A stretch of 48,263 bases of DNA from an uncultured Colwellia sp. (GCA_913063325.1 CAJXYE010000032.1:1-48263); one strand, 5' to 3'; positions 27,981 through 37,776 are shown, numbered from the stretch's first letter. Notes: generated from the sequence alone by a model not told the origin. A program made the numbers and translations.

Positions 27981-28247
27981 TATACCCGCTCCACTTGAAT
28001 ATGCAGGATTCAGCTGGAATTATAAACGCTTTTAGGCACGGCATTGATTGAAGAAAATAGTTATTCTATTGTCGAAACCAATAACGTAGCATAAAGCGTT
28101 TATAAACCAGCCCTTTGGGGAAAACTGAGCAAAACATATTTGTCGTTACATTTGTTTTTAAGGGAATGACCCTTAACAAAAAAATGTGCCTAGATTATGA
28201 TTCGCTCAGGTTTCCTGAAACGAGCATCTTCAAGTGGAACGGGTATA
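27981..28247. mobile_element. MITE-like element upstream of rluE
   Basis: The ends are 24-bp inverted repeats matching at 22 positions: 27981-28004 (TATACCCGCTCCACTTGAAT...) and 28224-28247 (complement TATACCCGTTCCACTTGAAG...). Flanking TA is compatible with TA target duplication. Internal inverted repeats (TATAAACGCTTT at 28021-28032 with its exact complement at 28093-28104; TTAAGGG/CCCTTAA around 28158-28176) make it foldable. There is no ORF. It differs in sequence from the element at 24981. Confidence 0.8.
28158..28187 (+). terminator. Terminator-like hairpin inside the MITE
   Basis: TTAAGGG (28158-28164) and CCCTTAA (28170-28176) flank a 5-nt loop. T's precede and A's follow, so the U-tract suits leftward transcription more than rightward. 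The outer bases ACATTTG and CAAAAAAATGT can extend the stem. Confidence 0.4.
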
Positions 28248-28249
28248 AT
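28244..28249 (+). promoter_or_regulatory. TATAAT formed at the MITE / rluE junction
   Basis: The last four bases of the terminal repeat (TATA) plus the flanking AT make a perfect -10 hexamer 39 bp before the rluE ATG. No good -35 lies 16-18 bp upstream, so activity is uncertain. Confidence 0.4.
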
Positions 28250-28287
28250 GCGATTTCACTTTGACTATACAATCAAGAACACCTTTA

Positions 28288-28917
28288 ATGCCAACAACTA
28301 ACCAAAGCAGTTCAACAGAACTTGCTGCGCCAAGCCAAAATAATCAACACTTCAAAATATTTAAGCCATATGGTTTTTTAAGTCAGTTTTTACCCGAATC
28401 ACGAAAGAAAAAACACCTGTTAGGTGAACTCTTTAACTTCCCAGGTAAAACAATGGCGATTGGACGATTAGATCATGACTCCGAAGGATTATTGTTACTC
28501 ACAACTGACGGTATGATGAGTTACAAAGTCAGAGGTAAAAATATAGAGAAAGAGTACTACGTGCAAGTCGATGGAGTAATAACTGTAGAGGCAATGTCAC
28601 AGCTAAAAAATGGTGTTGAGATAGCTATCAATGGTGCTAAATATCTAACCCTGCCCTGTAAAGCATTCAAGCTAGATAGCGAACCTCAACTTCCTGCACG
28701 TGGTCGTAAAATACGCGATCCTAGACACGGCCCTACTAGCTGGGTCTCTATCACGCTTTGTGAAGGGAAAAATCGTCAGATCAGAAAAATGACAGCTGCA
28801 GTCGGGTTTGCGACATTAAGACTCGTAAGAGTTCGGGTTGGCGACATACACATCGATAGCATGGTTGCTGGTGACGTTATTAAGCTAGCTAACTTTGACG
28901 CAGCACTTAATCGCTAA
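28288..28917 (+). CDS. rluE: 23S rRNA pseudouridine synthase RluE
   Basis: The 209-residue protein starts at the ATG at 28288; a TTG nine codons upstream is also in frame. It is an RsuA-type synthase with catalytic D62 in GRLDHDSEGLLLL and no S4 domain. PTSWVSITLCEGKNRQIRKMTAAVGFATLRLVRVRVGD matches the conserved C-terminal half of RluE, the enzyme for U2457 in 23S rRNA. The MITE ends 40 bp before the start. Confidence 0.9.
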   Translation: MPTTNQSSSTELAAPSQNNQHFKIFKPYGFLSQFLPESRKKKHLLGELFNFPGKTMAIGRLDHDSEGLLLLTTDGMMSYKVRGKNIEKEYYVQVDGVITVEAMSQLKNGVEIAINGAKYLTLPCKAFKLDSEPQLPARGRKIRDPRHGPTSWVSITLCEGKNRQIRKMTAAVGFATLRLVRVRVGDIHIDSMVAGDVIKLANFDAALNR

Positions 28918-28995
28918 AATCTACAGCACTATGTTATGATTTTGATCTAACTATAGATTAATAAATAAATATCTCTACAAGGACGTTAGCAAACA

Positions 28996-29415
28996 ATGAA
29001 TGTATATCTACTTATCGCAGGTTCACTAAGCGCTATTGCTGCACTTTTACATTTAGGCTGCATCTATTTTGGCGCCTCATGGTATCGATTCTTCGGTGCA
29101 GGCGAACAAATGGCGTTAATGGCTGAGCAAGGTAGCTCTCAACCAACCATAATTACCTTAGGTATTTTTTCAGTGTTAGCGCTTTGGTCAGCTTATGCAT
29201 TTTCGGCTGCCGGACTTATTGCTCGCCTTCCTTTTATTCGCTTAGTACTATCCCTCATTACCCTAGTATATTTAGTACGAGGTTTGGCCGGTTTTACTTT
29301 GATGAATAGTCCTATGGGACGTAGCCCTGAATTTTGGCTGTGGAGTTCTGCTATATGTTTAACTTTGGGTATCTTTCATGTCATTGGTTTAACAAAACAA
29401 TGGAAAAAACTCTAA
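28996..29415 (+). CDS. Four-helix membrane protein of unknown function
   Basis: 139 residues with about four hydrophobic helices (near 3-25, 52-73, 80-101 and 113-133). It is found as an uncharacterised protein in related bacteria as far as I recognise, but no catalytic or transport motif is visible. AGGA lies about 13 bp before the ATG. It is probably transcribed on its own. Confidence 0.75.
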   Translation: MNVYLLIAGSLSAIAALLHLGCIYFGASWYRFFGAGEQMALMAEQGSSQPTIITLGIFSVLALWSAYAFSAAGLIARLPFIRLVLSLITLVYLVRGLAGFTLMNSPMGRSPEFWLWSSAICLTLGIFHVIGLTKQWKKL

Positions 29416-29516
29416 AATTAAACGCCATAGAAGAAAATAACTTATCGCTGTAATTTACAGCTGTTACACTAAACAGATTGAATACCTGTTCTCCTTAAAA
29501 ATTACAAAGGATCACA

Positions 29517-30899
29517 ATGCGTTACTGTGCAGCGATATCACTTACCCTCTTTATATTATTTTCATCAAACCTTTCAGCCGAAAGTAACTCAGAGAAAAGT
29601 ATTCAGAAAATCCCTGCCCTTAGTAGCAGTACAACATCAGAACTTGCAGCAAAAAATAAAGTTTTTCAAGAACAAACCTGGGGGTTGGGTGTGTTAATGA
29701 GAAATGCTGAAATACCTTTTGATACAGAAGCCGATAATGTCACTAGCTTTGTGCCTATGATGTTTTATCAAGGAGATACTTTTTTTATTAGAGGTATTGA
29801 AGGCGGCGCACACCTTTATCAAAGTAATGCTTGGCAGTTTAACGCTATGGCGCGCATGCGCTTTTTTGATATTCCAGCTGAATATCAAAATGAAGTACAG
29901 GGTGACACCATAGATCTTGGCTTTCAGGCGAGAAAATCATTCAGTGAAAATAGCTTTTTTGATATCGAGGTATTTAGTGATCTTGAAGGTAACCCTTATG
30001 GTAACTTGAGCCAAAGCTGGTATTTCCAACACGACAGTTGGGAGTTCATGCCTAAAGTGAATGCGCGGTATAAAAGTGCTAGTTTTAACAGCCATTATTA
30101 CGCACTATCTGGCATATCGGAGATAACAGAGCAGTCTATTGGTGCTGGTATTGAAGTCAACGCAGGCATTGAGACTCGCTATCATGTAGCTAAGAATTTT
30201 TATTTACTAGCCTCTTTCAACGCCACTTTACTTGATAAAAATGCTTACGAGAGCGATGTAGTCAATCAACGCTGGCAAAGTGAGGGCTATTTAGGTTTTG
30301 CCTTTTTTAATGATATCAGTCAACCCAAAAAATCAGAATTAACCAACCATGGTTACTTACGCTTAGCACATGGCTGGGCAACACCATCAAATATTGGCGA
30401 TATCCTCGCCGGTGATACGGTTAAAGATGAGTATAATAATCAGCTCACTTCTATTTTTTATGGTTTTCCATTGACCGATGAGCTGTTCTCACTACCGCTA
30501 GACATCTATCTAACGCCTGGCTTTGTTTGGCATGCCAGCTCTGAAGTACAAAATTCAGAGCAAGAATATGTTCTTGCCATTAAAGCGTATTACACCATTA
30601 AGTGGCCGGTCCGCTGGCGTGTCGGCTTAGCTGAAGGTTTATCTTATGCCTCTAATGTATCTTATATTGAAGCCTCTGAGATGGAGCGAAAAGGTTATCG
30701 CCCTAGCGAATTAATGAACTATATAGACTTTACGATAGATATTAATTTAGGCGATATTTTTAATGTCAATGCACTCAATGAAATCTGGTTAGGTTATAGC
30801 ATTCATCATCGTTCTGCTATTTTTGAATCGGCATCACAATTTGGCCGTATCAAAGGCGGTAGTAATTACAATACGGTATATATTCAGTTCGATTTTTAA
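29517..30899 (+). CDS. MipA/OmpV-family outer membrane protein
   Basis: 460 residues with a signal peptide (about 1-22, ending NLSAES) and alternating beta-strand pattern throughout, ending in aromatic FDF as outer membrane barrels do. The N-terminal part WGLGVLMRNAEIPF and MFYQGDTFFIRGIEGGAHL matches MipA/OmpV proteins, which scaffold murein enzymes or act as porin-like proteins. It is longer than typical family members (about 250 residues), with a second half of extra barrel-like sequence. AAAGGATCACA lies before the start. Confidence 0.82.
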   Translation: MRYCAAISLTLFILFSSNLSAESNSEKSIQKIPALSSSTTSELAAKNKVFQEQTWGLGVLMRNAEIPFDTEADNVTSFVPMMFYQGDTFFIRGIEGGAHLYQSNAWQFNAMARMRFFDIPAEYQNEVQGDTIDLGFQARKSFSENSFFDIEVFSDLEGNPYGNLSQSWYFQHDSWEFMPKVNARYKSASFNSHYYALSGISEITEQSIGAGIEVNAGIETRYHVAKNFYLLASFNATLLDKNAYESDVVNQRWQSEGYLGFAFFNDISQPKKSELTNHGYLRLAHGWATPSNIGDILAGDTVKDEYNNQLTSIFYGFPLTDELFSLPLDIYLTPGFVWHASSEVQNSEQEYVLAIKAYYTIKWPVRWRVGLAEGLSYASNVSYIEASEMERKGYRPSELMNYIDFTIDINLGDIFNVNALNEIWLGYSIHHRSAIFESASQFGRIKGGSNYNTVYIQFDF

Positions 30900-31049
30900 T
30901 TCGTTGGCTTATCCTACTTGTTTAAGAAGACTTATTTTGCTTTAGCCTTCTTCTGCCAATGATAAAAATTAACAAAGTTAAAATAGTCAATTACTTCGAA
31001 AAATAGTCCATACTTCAGCTATGGATGTTCTCTAACCAATGGAGATAAA

Positions 31050-31412
31050 ATGCCCCCAATGAGTTTATTTGAAAAATACGGTGGCTTTACTACTCTATAT
31101 CCCCTCGTCGGTGAATTTTACGATGCAGTACTGGATTCAGAAATTGTCTCTTATATTTTTGAACCCATTAGTATGAACTTATTAATTGAGCATCAAACCA
31201 AATTTTTAGCCGCTATGATGGGTGGACCAGGAGAATATGATGATGCACAACTGAAATATGCTCATAAAAAATTTAACATCACTGAGGTTGAATGGAATGA
31301 AGTGGTCAGTATATTTATCGAGGTATTAAATCGTTTTGACATATCAGAAGACGATATAAAAATACTCACTCGCTTGATAAGTAGTAAAAAATCATTAATT
31401 GTTACGGGATAA
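31050..31412 (+). CDS. Group 1 truncated hemoglobin
   Basis: 120 residues with the trHbN fold. Conserved B10 tyrosine Y24 (FYDAVLDS), the GG of MMGGP, and proximal heme ligand H72 in YAHKKFNI. H48 in EHQTKFLAAMMGG is the conserved E-helix position. GGAG precedes ATG 31050. It probably binds O2 or NO. Its gene ends 4 bp before a PAS-GGDEF gene, so the pair is almost surely cotranscribed and perhaps functionally coupled. Confidence 0.92.
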   Translation: MPPMSLFEKYGGFTTLYPLVGEFYDAVLDSEIVSYIFEPISMNLLIEHQTKFLAAMMGGPGEYDDAQLKYAHKKFNITEVEWNEVVSIFIEVLNRFDISEDDIKILTRLISSKKSLIVTG

Positions 31413-31416
31413 TAAA

Positions 31417-32346
31417 ATGGAACTTGAGTTATTAAACCGATTAAAATTACTCGTTGCAATCTGTGACAGAAATACATTGTCCCCTATTTATTCGACTGTA
31501 AAATTCAAAGCTATGATAGGTGAATACCCAGAGACTATTTTCAAGCTTTTCGAAGTACAATATAAACAATTCTCTAGACAAGAAGTATTTGCTGTCGATG
31601 TAAATACGCCCTATTCATTTATCTTACAATTAAAAGACGACAGAACGCGTAAAGCCATAAAAATCACCATAAGTGATTACAATGAAAGCCATTTGATGAT
31701 TGTTGGTGAAGATATAACTGAACTTAAAAAACTCGAGTATTCATTAAAATCTTATGCTTCTATAATGGAAAAACAAGAAAAGAGCCTGCGTAAAATAGCG
31801 TATACCGATTCATTAACGGGTATTGCCAACCGCAGAGCTATGTTTAAACGTTTTACCGAATATGCTCAAGATGAAGATAATATTAAAGGCGCTATATGCA
31901 TATTAGACATCGATCATTTTAAGCAATTCAACGACACTTATGGCCATACTTTCGGCGATTATGCACTAAAGTATTTCGCTGAAAAAGTTAGTTCAGTATT
32001 AGATGACGATTGTTATTTTGCTCGTATCGGCGGAGAAGAATTTTGTATATTTAGCTACACCCGTGATGAAGCCGAGTTAAATACTCTTATTAGTAGTGTT
32101 TTAAATTTAATAAAAAATTGTGATATACACACCCCACATCAAACGATGACTCGAATTAGTTTTAGCGCAGGTATTACAGAGTATAAAAAACACGGTACTA
32201 CGCTTAATGAGCTACTAAGTAATGCTGATAAAGCCCTGTATTTTGCTAAAGCAACTGGCCGCTGTAGGGTTATTTCTTTTTCAACGAAATTATTTCAAAA
32301 AAGTGATGATACCCCAATATCTAACTTTCGAGAAATTGAGCGTTAA
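31417..32346 (+). CDS. PAS-GGDEF diguanylate cyclase
   Basis: 309 residues starting at ATG 31417 (CGGGAT upstream); the frame extends to a TTG inside the globin gene, which I reject. A PAS-like N-terminal domain (about 10-105, ending VGEDITELKKLEYSL) and a coiled linker lead to a GGDEF domain (about 125-295) with the active site GGEEF at 205-209, so c-di-GMP synthesis is expected. The RxxD inhibitory site is not seen five residues upstream of GGEEF. It is coupled to the globin gene. Confidence 0.93.
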   Translation: MELELLNRLKLLVAICDRNTLSPIYSTVKFKAMIGEYPETIFKLFEVQYKQFSRQEVFAVDVNTPYSFILQLKDDRTRKAIKITISDYNESHLMIVGEDITELKKLEYSLKSYASIMEKQEKSLRKIAYTDSLTGIANRRAMFKRFTEYAQDEDNIKGAICILDIDHFKQFNDTYGHTFGDYALKYFAEKVSSVLDDDCYFARIGGEEFCIFSYTRDEAELNTLISSVLNLIKNCDIHTPHQTMTRISFSAGITEYKKHGTTLNELLSNADKALYFAKATGRCRVISFSTKLFQKSDDTPISNFREIER

Positions 32347-32355
32347 GTGCCCCTA

Positions 32356-32393
32356 TAAAAAAATCCCTAGCGACTCACATCTTCTAGGGATTT
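32356..32393 (-). terminator. Terminator of the RND efflux operon
   Basis: AAATCCCTAG and CTAGGGATTT pair over a 13-nt loop. Leftward transcription ends in a U-tract (A's at 32356-32363). It lies between converging genes and mainly serves the RND operon. Confidence 0.8.
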
Positions 32394-32448
32394 GGCTTAA
32401 CTAATAAACAAAAATAATAAATAAATTATTCTGAATTCACTTCAATCG

Positions 32449-35400
32449 CTAACTTTGCTGTTCCAGCTTTTCAATCTCATTAGCAATGGCTTGTGGTGAG
32501 CCCGTATTGCGGCATAACCAATAATATGCACCCGGTACGATAAACAAGGTAAATATACTCGCCAGTGATACGCCAGCAAAGATCACTACACCAATAACCA
32601 TACGACTTTCAGCGCCAGGGCCAACAGCCAATACTAAAGGAATTGCGCTGGTTACTGTGGTAAACGTAGTCATTACAATAGGGCGTAAACGCTGCTGAGA
32701 AGCACTAATTAACGCCTCTTCAAAAGCGATGCCTTTATCACGTAACTGGTTAGCAAATTCAACGATTAAAATACCATTTTTGGCTGCTAATCCTATGAGC
32801 ATGACAATACCTATTTGACTGTAGATATTTAAACTCATGCCCATTAGCTCTAGCCCGGCAAGTGCACCAACTAATGCCAACGGCACGGTAAGTAAGATAA
32901 CAAAGGGATGGATAAAGCTTTCAAACTGCGCAGCTAAAACCAAGTAAGTAATTAATAACGCGAGTAAAAAAACAAATAAAATAGAGTTTCCTGACTCTTT
33001 TAGCAATAACGACTCGCCTTTATAGTCAACTTGCACATGTTCTGGTAGTTTGTTTTTGGTAACATCAACAAGGAAATCTAACGCATCTCCTAAAGCGTAA
33101 CCATCCGCTAAGTTTGCCGTAACCGTAATACTACGTAGGCGGTTATAGCGATTCAGTCTCGACGAGGTAGCATTTTCGCCAATGTTAAGTAAGTTAGCTA
33201 ATGGTATTAACTTGTCAGTCGTACGAGAGCGTACGTAAAGATTGTCGATATCTGATGGACTTTGAAATTGCTTTTCATCACCCTCAACAATCACATCATA
33301 TTCTTCACCTCGGTCAACAAAGGTCGTTACGCGGCGTTGCCCTAACATGGTCTCTAGGGTTTCAGCTATATCACCTACTGGCACACCTAAATCATAAGCA
33401 CGTTCACGGTCTATTTGAACTAATAACTGAGGGTAGGTTTCTTTGTAGTCACTATTAATATTCGACAAATTAGGATTCTTTTGTGCCTCACTAATTAGAA
33501 TATCACGCCACTGCGCTAGCTCTTCAAAAGTATTACCTTGCAGTACAAAGGAGACTGGCGCATTACTACCGCCGCCACCACCAATACCACGACGCATGAT
33601 GGCAAACGCACGTACATCAGTAACACTCTGCACATCTTTGTTTATTTTGTTGATAAAACTAAAGGTATCAATGCTACGTTTATCCCATTGTGGTAAGCCC
33701 ACAATGGCAATACCGCCCGTACCACCAAAACCAGGAACACGTACCAAAACGCGGTCTAGTTCGCCCTCTTCTTTGTAACCTAAAAGTTTCTCTTCAATTT
33801 GATGCATGTTTTTAACATTATTTTCATAACTGGCACCTTCTGCACTTTGCATAATTAGAAAGAAGTTTCCACGATCTTCTTTTGGCGTGTATTCAGAAGG
33901 CAATTTGTTAAACAATAAAAAGACTGCAGCTAACGATAACCCAAGTACAAGAACAATAAGCATGGGTTGATGAATACTGTTTTTTAGTGCTCGGCCATAA
34001 GCGGCTTCAAAACGAGCAAAAGCATTATCTAATTTTTGTCCAAAAGAAGAGCTACGCTCCCTGTGTTTTAACATTTTCGAACATAACATTGGCGTTAAAG
34101 ACAAAGCGGTCAGACTTGAAAAGACTACAGCGGCCGCAATAGCAATGGCAAACTCAGTAAATAGTCGTCCCATATTGCCCGATAAAAAGACCAAAGGAAC
34201 AAATACTGCGACCAAAACTAAGGTGGTAGCAACAACTGCAAAAGCAACTTCCCTGCCTCCCTCGTAGGCCGCCATGAGTGGAGTTTGACCATTTTCTATA
34301 CGACGGTAAATATTCTCTAATACCACGATAGCATCATCAACCACTAAACCTATGGCTAATACTAATGCGAGCAGTGTTAATAAGTTAATAGAAAAGCCGA
34401 ACCAAGATAATGCCATTAAAGAGCCTATTAAGGCGATAGGTACAGTAATTGCGGGTATTAAGGTAGCACGAACATTACCAAGGAATAAGAAGATGACCAA
34501 TACCACCATCAGCATAGCGATAACCAAGGTATTATAGACTTCATCAATAGAGCCCTGAATAAACACTGAGCTATCATAACTATTGGTAATAGTAGTGCCT
34601 ACGGGCAAAGTATCTCTGATAGCCACCATTTCTTTTCTGGCGGATTTAACTACATCTAAAGTATTGCCTTTTGATTGCTTGATAACCCCCAAGCCAACCA
34701 TGTTTTTACCGTTACCGCGAAACATATTTTCATCATCTTGCGCGCCAACAAATACTTGTGCAACATCACCTAAACGCACTACTGAGCTACTTTGAGAATG
34801 AGTAATAACCATATTGGCAAAGTCTTGCTCAGATAAATAACTCCGCTCGACCCGAATTGAGAAATCTCTATCTACCGACTCTATTCGACCTGCTGGTAAT
34901 TCAACATTCTCATCGCGTAAAGTATCTTCAATATCTTGTACTGTGATATTACGCGCAGCCATAGAGACGCGATTCAGGCGAATTTTCATCGCATAAGTAC
35001 GACCACCGCCCACTTGTACACGGGCAACCCCATCAACTACTGCGAAGCGGTCAACGATATAACGATTCGCATAATCAGTTAGCTCTAACGTACTCATGGT
35101 TTCACTTTGCAGTACAAACCAAACAATAACGTTTTCATCGTCATTGGCTTTAGATACTTCAGGTGGATCAGACTGCTCGGGTAAGTTATTTAACGCCCGT
35201 GAAATTCGATCACGAACATCATTAGTCGCAGCATCAATATCACGGTCTAAATTGAACTCAATAGTAATACTTGAGCGGCCAACACGACTATTAGAATTAA
35301 TCGTTTTAACGCCTTCAATACCACTAATTCTGTCTTCAAGCAATTGGGTTATTTTGGTTTCAACAATGGCTGCTGATGCACCGGGGTAATTGGTACTGAT

Positions 35401-35538
35401 ATTAACAATAGGTGGGTCAATATCTGGATATTCTCTTAATGGCAACATCATAAAAGCGACAATACCAAAGGTGATAATAAGTAAGTTTATTACCGTGGCA
35501 AAAACCGGTCGTTTTACCGATAAATCAGATAAAATCAC
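32449..35538 (-). CDS. RND-family efflux permease (HAE-1 type, AcrB/MexF-like)
   Basis: 1029 residues with the twelve-helix RND layout and two large periplasmic loops. The proton relay is D401-D402 (GLVVDDAIVVLENIYR) and K920 (GLAAKNGILIVEF), matching E. coli AcrB D407, D408 and K940. GTG is the start and overlaps the adaptor stop by one base (TAGTG), so the two are translationally coupled. It pumps drugs or toxic amphiphiles together with an outer membrane channel not encoded here. It is the second gene of a two-gene operon. Confidence 0.95.
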   Translation of the reverse strand: MILSDLSVKRPVFATVINLLIITFGIVAFMMLPLREYPDIDPPIVNISTNYPGASAAIVETKITQLLEDRISGIEGVKTINSNSRVGRSSITIEFNLDRDIDAATNDVRDRISRALNNLPEQSDPPEVSKANDDENVIVWFVLQSETMSTLELTDYANRYIVDRFAVVDGVARVQVGGGRTYAMKIRLNRVSMAARNITVQDIEDTLRDENVELPAGRIESVDRDFSIRVERSYLSEQDFANMVITHSQSSSVVRLGDVAQVFVGAQDDENMFRGNGKNMVGLGVIKQSKGNTLDVVKSARKEMVAIRDTLPVGTTITNSYDSSVFIQGSIDEVYNTLVIAMLMVVLVIFLFLGNVRATLIPAITVPIALIGSLMALSWFGFSINLLTLLALVLAIGLVVDDAIVVLENIYRRIENGQTPLMAAYEGGREVAFAVVATTLVLVAVFVPLVFLSGNMGRLFTEFAIAIAAAVVFSSLTALSLTPMLCSKMLKHRERSSSFGQKLDNAFARFEAAYGRALKNSIHQPMLIVLVLGLSLAAVFLLFNKLPSEYTPKEDRGNFFLIMQSAEGASYENNVKNMHQIEEKLLGYKEEGELDRVLVRVPGFGGTGGIAIVGLPQWDKRSIDTFSFINKINKDVQSVTDVRAFAIMRRGIGGGGGSNAPVSFVLQGNTFEELAQWRDILISEAQKNPNLSNINSDYKETYPQLLVQIDRERAYDLGVPVGDIAETLETMLGQRRVTTFVDRGEEYDVIVEGDEKQFQSPSDIDNLYVRSRTTDKLIPLANLLNIGENATSSRLNRYNRLRSITVTANLADGYALGDALDFLVDVTKNKLPEHVQVDYKGESLLLKESGNSILFVFLLALLITYLVLAAQFESFIHPFVILLTVPLALVGALAGLELMGMSLNIYSQIGIVMLIGLAAKNGILIVEFANQLRDKGIAFEEALISASQQRLRPIVMTTFTTVTSAIPLVLAVGPGAESRMVIGVVIFAGVSLASIFTLFIVPGAYYWLCRNTGSPQAIANEIEKLEQQS

Positions 35539-36677
35539 TAGCCATAGCTCCCTGTATCAGCCGTCACTGACTCTTCTTCGGTGTCAGATTCTTCTTGACC
35601 TATGATACTCACATCAGAGCCATCACGAAGCTTAAGCGCGCCCTCAACCACAACTTGTTCACCTTCAACTAAGCCAGAAACGACTTCGACAACACCAGGA
35701 TGACGACGACCAATTTTTATTGCTTTACGAACTGCCTTACCTTCACTTTCAAGAAATACATAATGGGCATTCTCAATAGGAATTATAGTGCTTTCGGGTA
35801 ATTGCAGTATATTTTCTACTTGTAATAATACGCTGATATTAAGCAGCATGCCGGGGTGTAACTTTAACGCTTTGTTGCTAATAGTAGCGCGGACTTTAAT
35901 ACTACGAGTACTTGAATCAATACGACTATCAATAGCGGATATTTTTCCAATAAACTCTTTGTTTTTGTAAGCACTGTTAACGGCTGTAACTTGCTGGCCT
36001 ACATGAATATGCGTTAATAAACGCTCCGGCAAATGAAAGTCTACTTTAATGATACTCAAATCATCTAAGCTAGTAATAACATCTCCAGCATCAATATAGG
36101 CACCTTTACTGACTTCCCGAAAGCCAAGTACGCCAGCAAAAGGGGCGCGAATAGTTAAATCATTTAACTTAGCGTTGGCACTAACAAGTTGTGCTTCAAT
36201 AGCCTTAGTTTTTGCTTCTTGTTGCTCCACTAAAGACTTAGAGGTTGCCCTACTAGAGAGTAATTCAGTCAAACGCCTTAAGTGCGCCTGAGATTCGGAC
36301 AAATTGGCTGTTAACTCATTAACTTTGGCCAGTTCTTCTTGATTATTTAACTTAACTAACACAGCACCTTTTTCAATACTTTGACCATCATCAAAATAAA
36401 TAGCATCAACAAGGTCGGAATATTTACTGGTGATCACCACTTGCTCATTAGCTCTTGCTGTACCAACCGCTTCAACGCTTTCAATAAACTCGGCTAGTAC
36501 CACTGGTACCATCTTAACGGCAACAACACGCTTGTATTTACTTTTCTGTGACTCGGCTTCTGGCCATTGCAAATAAGTAATTAAGACTACTAGGATAGCA
36601 ACTATAATAAATAACGGTAAACGACTGGTGAAACTTGATGAATTTGAAGTCGCTGTAGGCACAGACTTATTTGGCAT
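35538..36677 (-). CDS. RND efflux periplasmic adaptor
   Basis: 379 residues from the ATG at 36677; the frame runs to a GTG at 36749, adding 24 residues before the membrane anchor. It has a helix at about 21-40 (LPLFIIVAILVVLITYLQWP), then a MexE/AcrA-like membrane-fusion architecture: lipoyl domain, coiled coil (about 105-150), beta-barrel (SKGAYIDAGDVITSLDDLSIIKVDFHLPE) and an acidic C-terminal tail. It bridges the permease and an outer membrane channel. Confidence 0.9.
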   Translation of the reverse strand: MPNKSVPTATSNSSSFTSRLPLFIIVAILVVLITYLQWPEAESQKSKYKRVVAVKMVPVVLAEFIESVEAVGTARANEQVVITSKYSDLVDAIYFDDGQSIEKGAVLVKLNNQEELAKVNELTANLSESQAHLRRLTELLSSRATSKSLVEQQEAKTKAIEAQLVSANAKLNDLTIRAPFAGVLGFREVSKGAYIDAGDVITSLDDLSIIKVDFHLPERLLTHIHVGQQVTAVNSAYKNKEFIGKISAIDSRIDSSTRSIKVRATISNKALKLHPGMLLNISVLLQVENILQLPESTIIPIENAHYVFLESEGKAVRKAIKIGRRHPGVVEVVSGLVEGEQVVVEGALKLRDGSDVSIIGQEESDTEEESVTADTGSYG

Positions 36678-36845
36678 AAAAGGGTTCTCTAATAACGTAG
36701 TAAAAGGTGGTGAAATGGTGCGTTTTTTTGCATAATTATACACAATCACTATAACCTATAGACCATTTAATAGCATTTACCTAGCCAGTAACTTAGCTTA
36801 AAATATTAACCACTTAACGCAAATTCACGCAGAAGAGAAAAAACC

Positions 36846-37721
36846 TTGAATAAATTAGCCATACTAGCCTTTGCCCTATTATTATTTTTCAGCACCATGT
36901 TGTGGTATCTAGCTAATGGATCGTTAAATGATTACCTAAAAAGCCAAGTTATTTTACAAAGTCAGTACTATAGTGCTCAAGAAGCAACACTACTCAACGC
37001 TGATTTTTCAAATAATACTGGGATTGCCCAGTTTACTGATTTTTCTCTGAGTAATATTAATGGTTTAACTCAGCCTATCCTGTTTAAAGCAGATAACATT
37101 AGTGCACAACTCGCAGTGGTTCCTATCCAGGAGTTGAACTCGCCTAGCATACAGAAAAAAACAACCACTATTGTGCACGTAAAAGAACTGCGATTAGGCA
37201 GTTTACATGCTTGGTCTGAGCAATCTAAGTCGAGTGAAACAGACTGCACAAACGTAGAAGAGCTTTTTGAAAAAGTGAGTACACGACTGGCAATGGATTA
37301 TCCCGCCTTGTATCCACAAATCAGTGCTGAGTTTTATGCCAAAATGTACCCTGAACGAAGTGAAAAATTGGCCTTAGAAGATTTAGACATCCAGCAAAGA
37401 GTTCAAGAGGTTGAAACCAACCGAGCGATTATAGCCTCCAAAGAAGCTAAACAGAAAAAACGCCTATTAGGCAAAGCATTAACGCGTGTCACAATTAGTT
37501 CAGTCATTATTGATGAGTTGACCTTGACCATAATTAAAGACAACAAAATACTTACCAAAAATGTTAAAGATATACAGTTAGGTAGCTTCGGCGATGAAAA
37601 CGGCCTAGACAGTAACCAGTTGGGTGGAGAGCTACTTAAACAGATACTTTATAAATTAATCAGTATAGAAAAATCTACTGTCATAAAAAGACAAATTAAT
37701 ACCCCTCATATAGAGTCCTAA
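36846..37721 (+). CDS. AsmA-like / membrane-anchored protein of unknown function
   Basis: 291 residues with one N-terminal membrane helix (about 3-22) and a presumably periplasmic body. The start is a TTG at 36846; the next in-frame ATG lies inside the helix, so TTG is preferred. The pattern of short beta-strands (TDFSLSNINGLTQPILFKADNISAQ) and RVTISSVIIDELTLTIIK recalls AsmA/DUF748 intermembrane proteins, but the match is only by eye. It diverges from the RND operon. A charged helical region lies around 170-225. Confidence 0.6.
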   Translation: MNKLAILAFALLLFFSTMLWYLANGSLNDYLKSQVILQSQYYSAQEATLLNADFSNNTGIAQFTDFSLSNINGLTQPILFKADNISAQLAVVPIQELNSPSIQKKTTTIVHVKELRLGSLHAWSEQSKSSETDCTNVEELFEKVSTRLAMDYPALYPQISAEFYAKMYPERSEKLALEDLDIQQRVQEVETNRAIIASKEAKQKKRLLGKALTRVTISSVIIDELTLTIIKDNKILTKNVKDIQLGSFGDENGLDSNQLGGELLKQILYKLISIEKSTVIKRQINTPHIES

Positions 37722-37735
37722 TTAATAATTAAATT

Positions 37736-37776
37736 ATCGGCAATAACTCACTAAAATTTAGTGAGTTATTGCCGAT
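37736..37776. repeat. Perfect 41-bp palindrome
   Basis: ATCGGCAATAACTCACTAAA (37736-37755) has an exact complement at 37757-37776 with one base between. It lies 14 bp after the gene ending at 37721. There is no T-run, so it is either a strong 3' hairpin or a protein-binding palindrome rather than a standard terminator. Confidence 0.9.
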
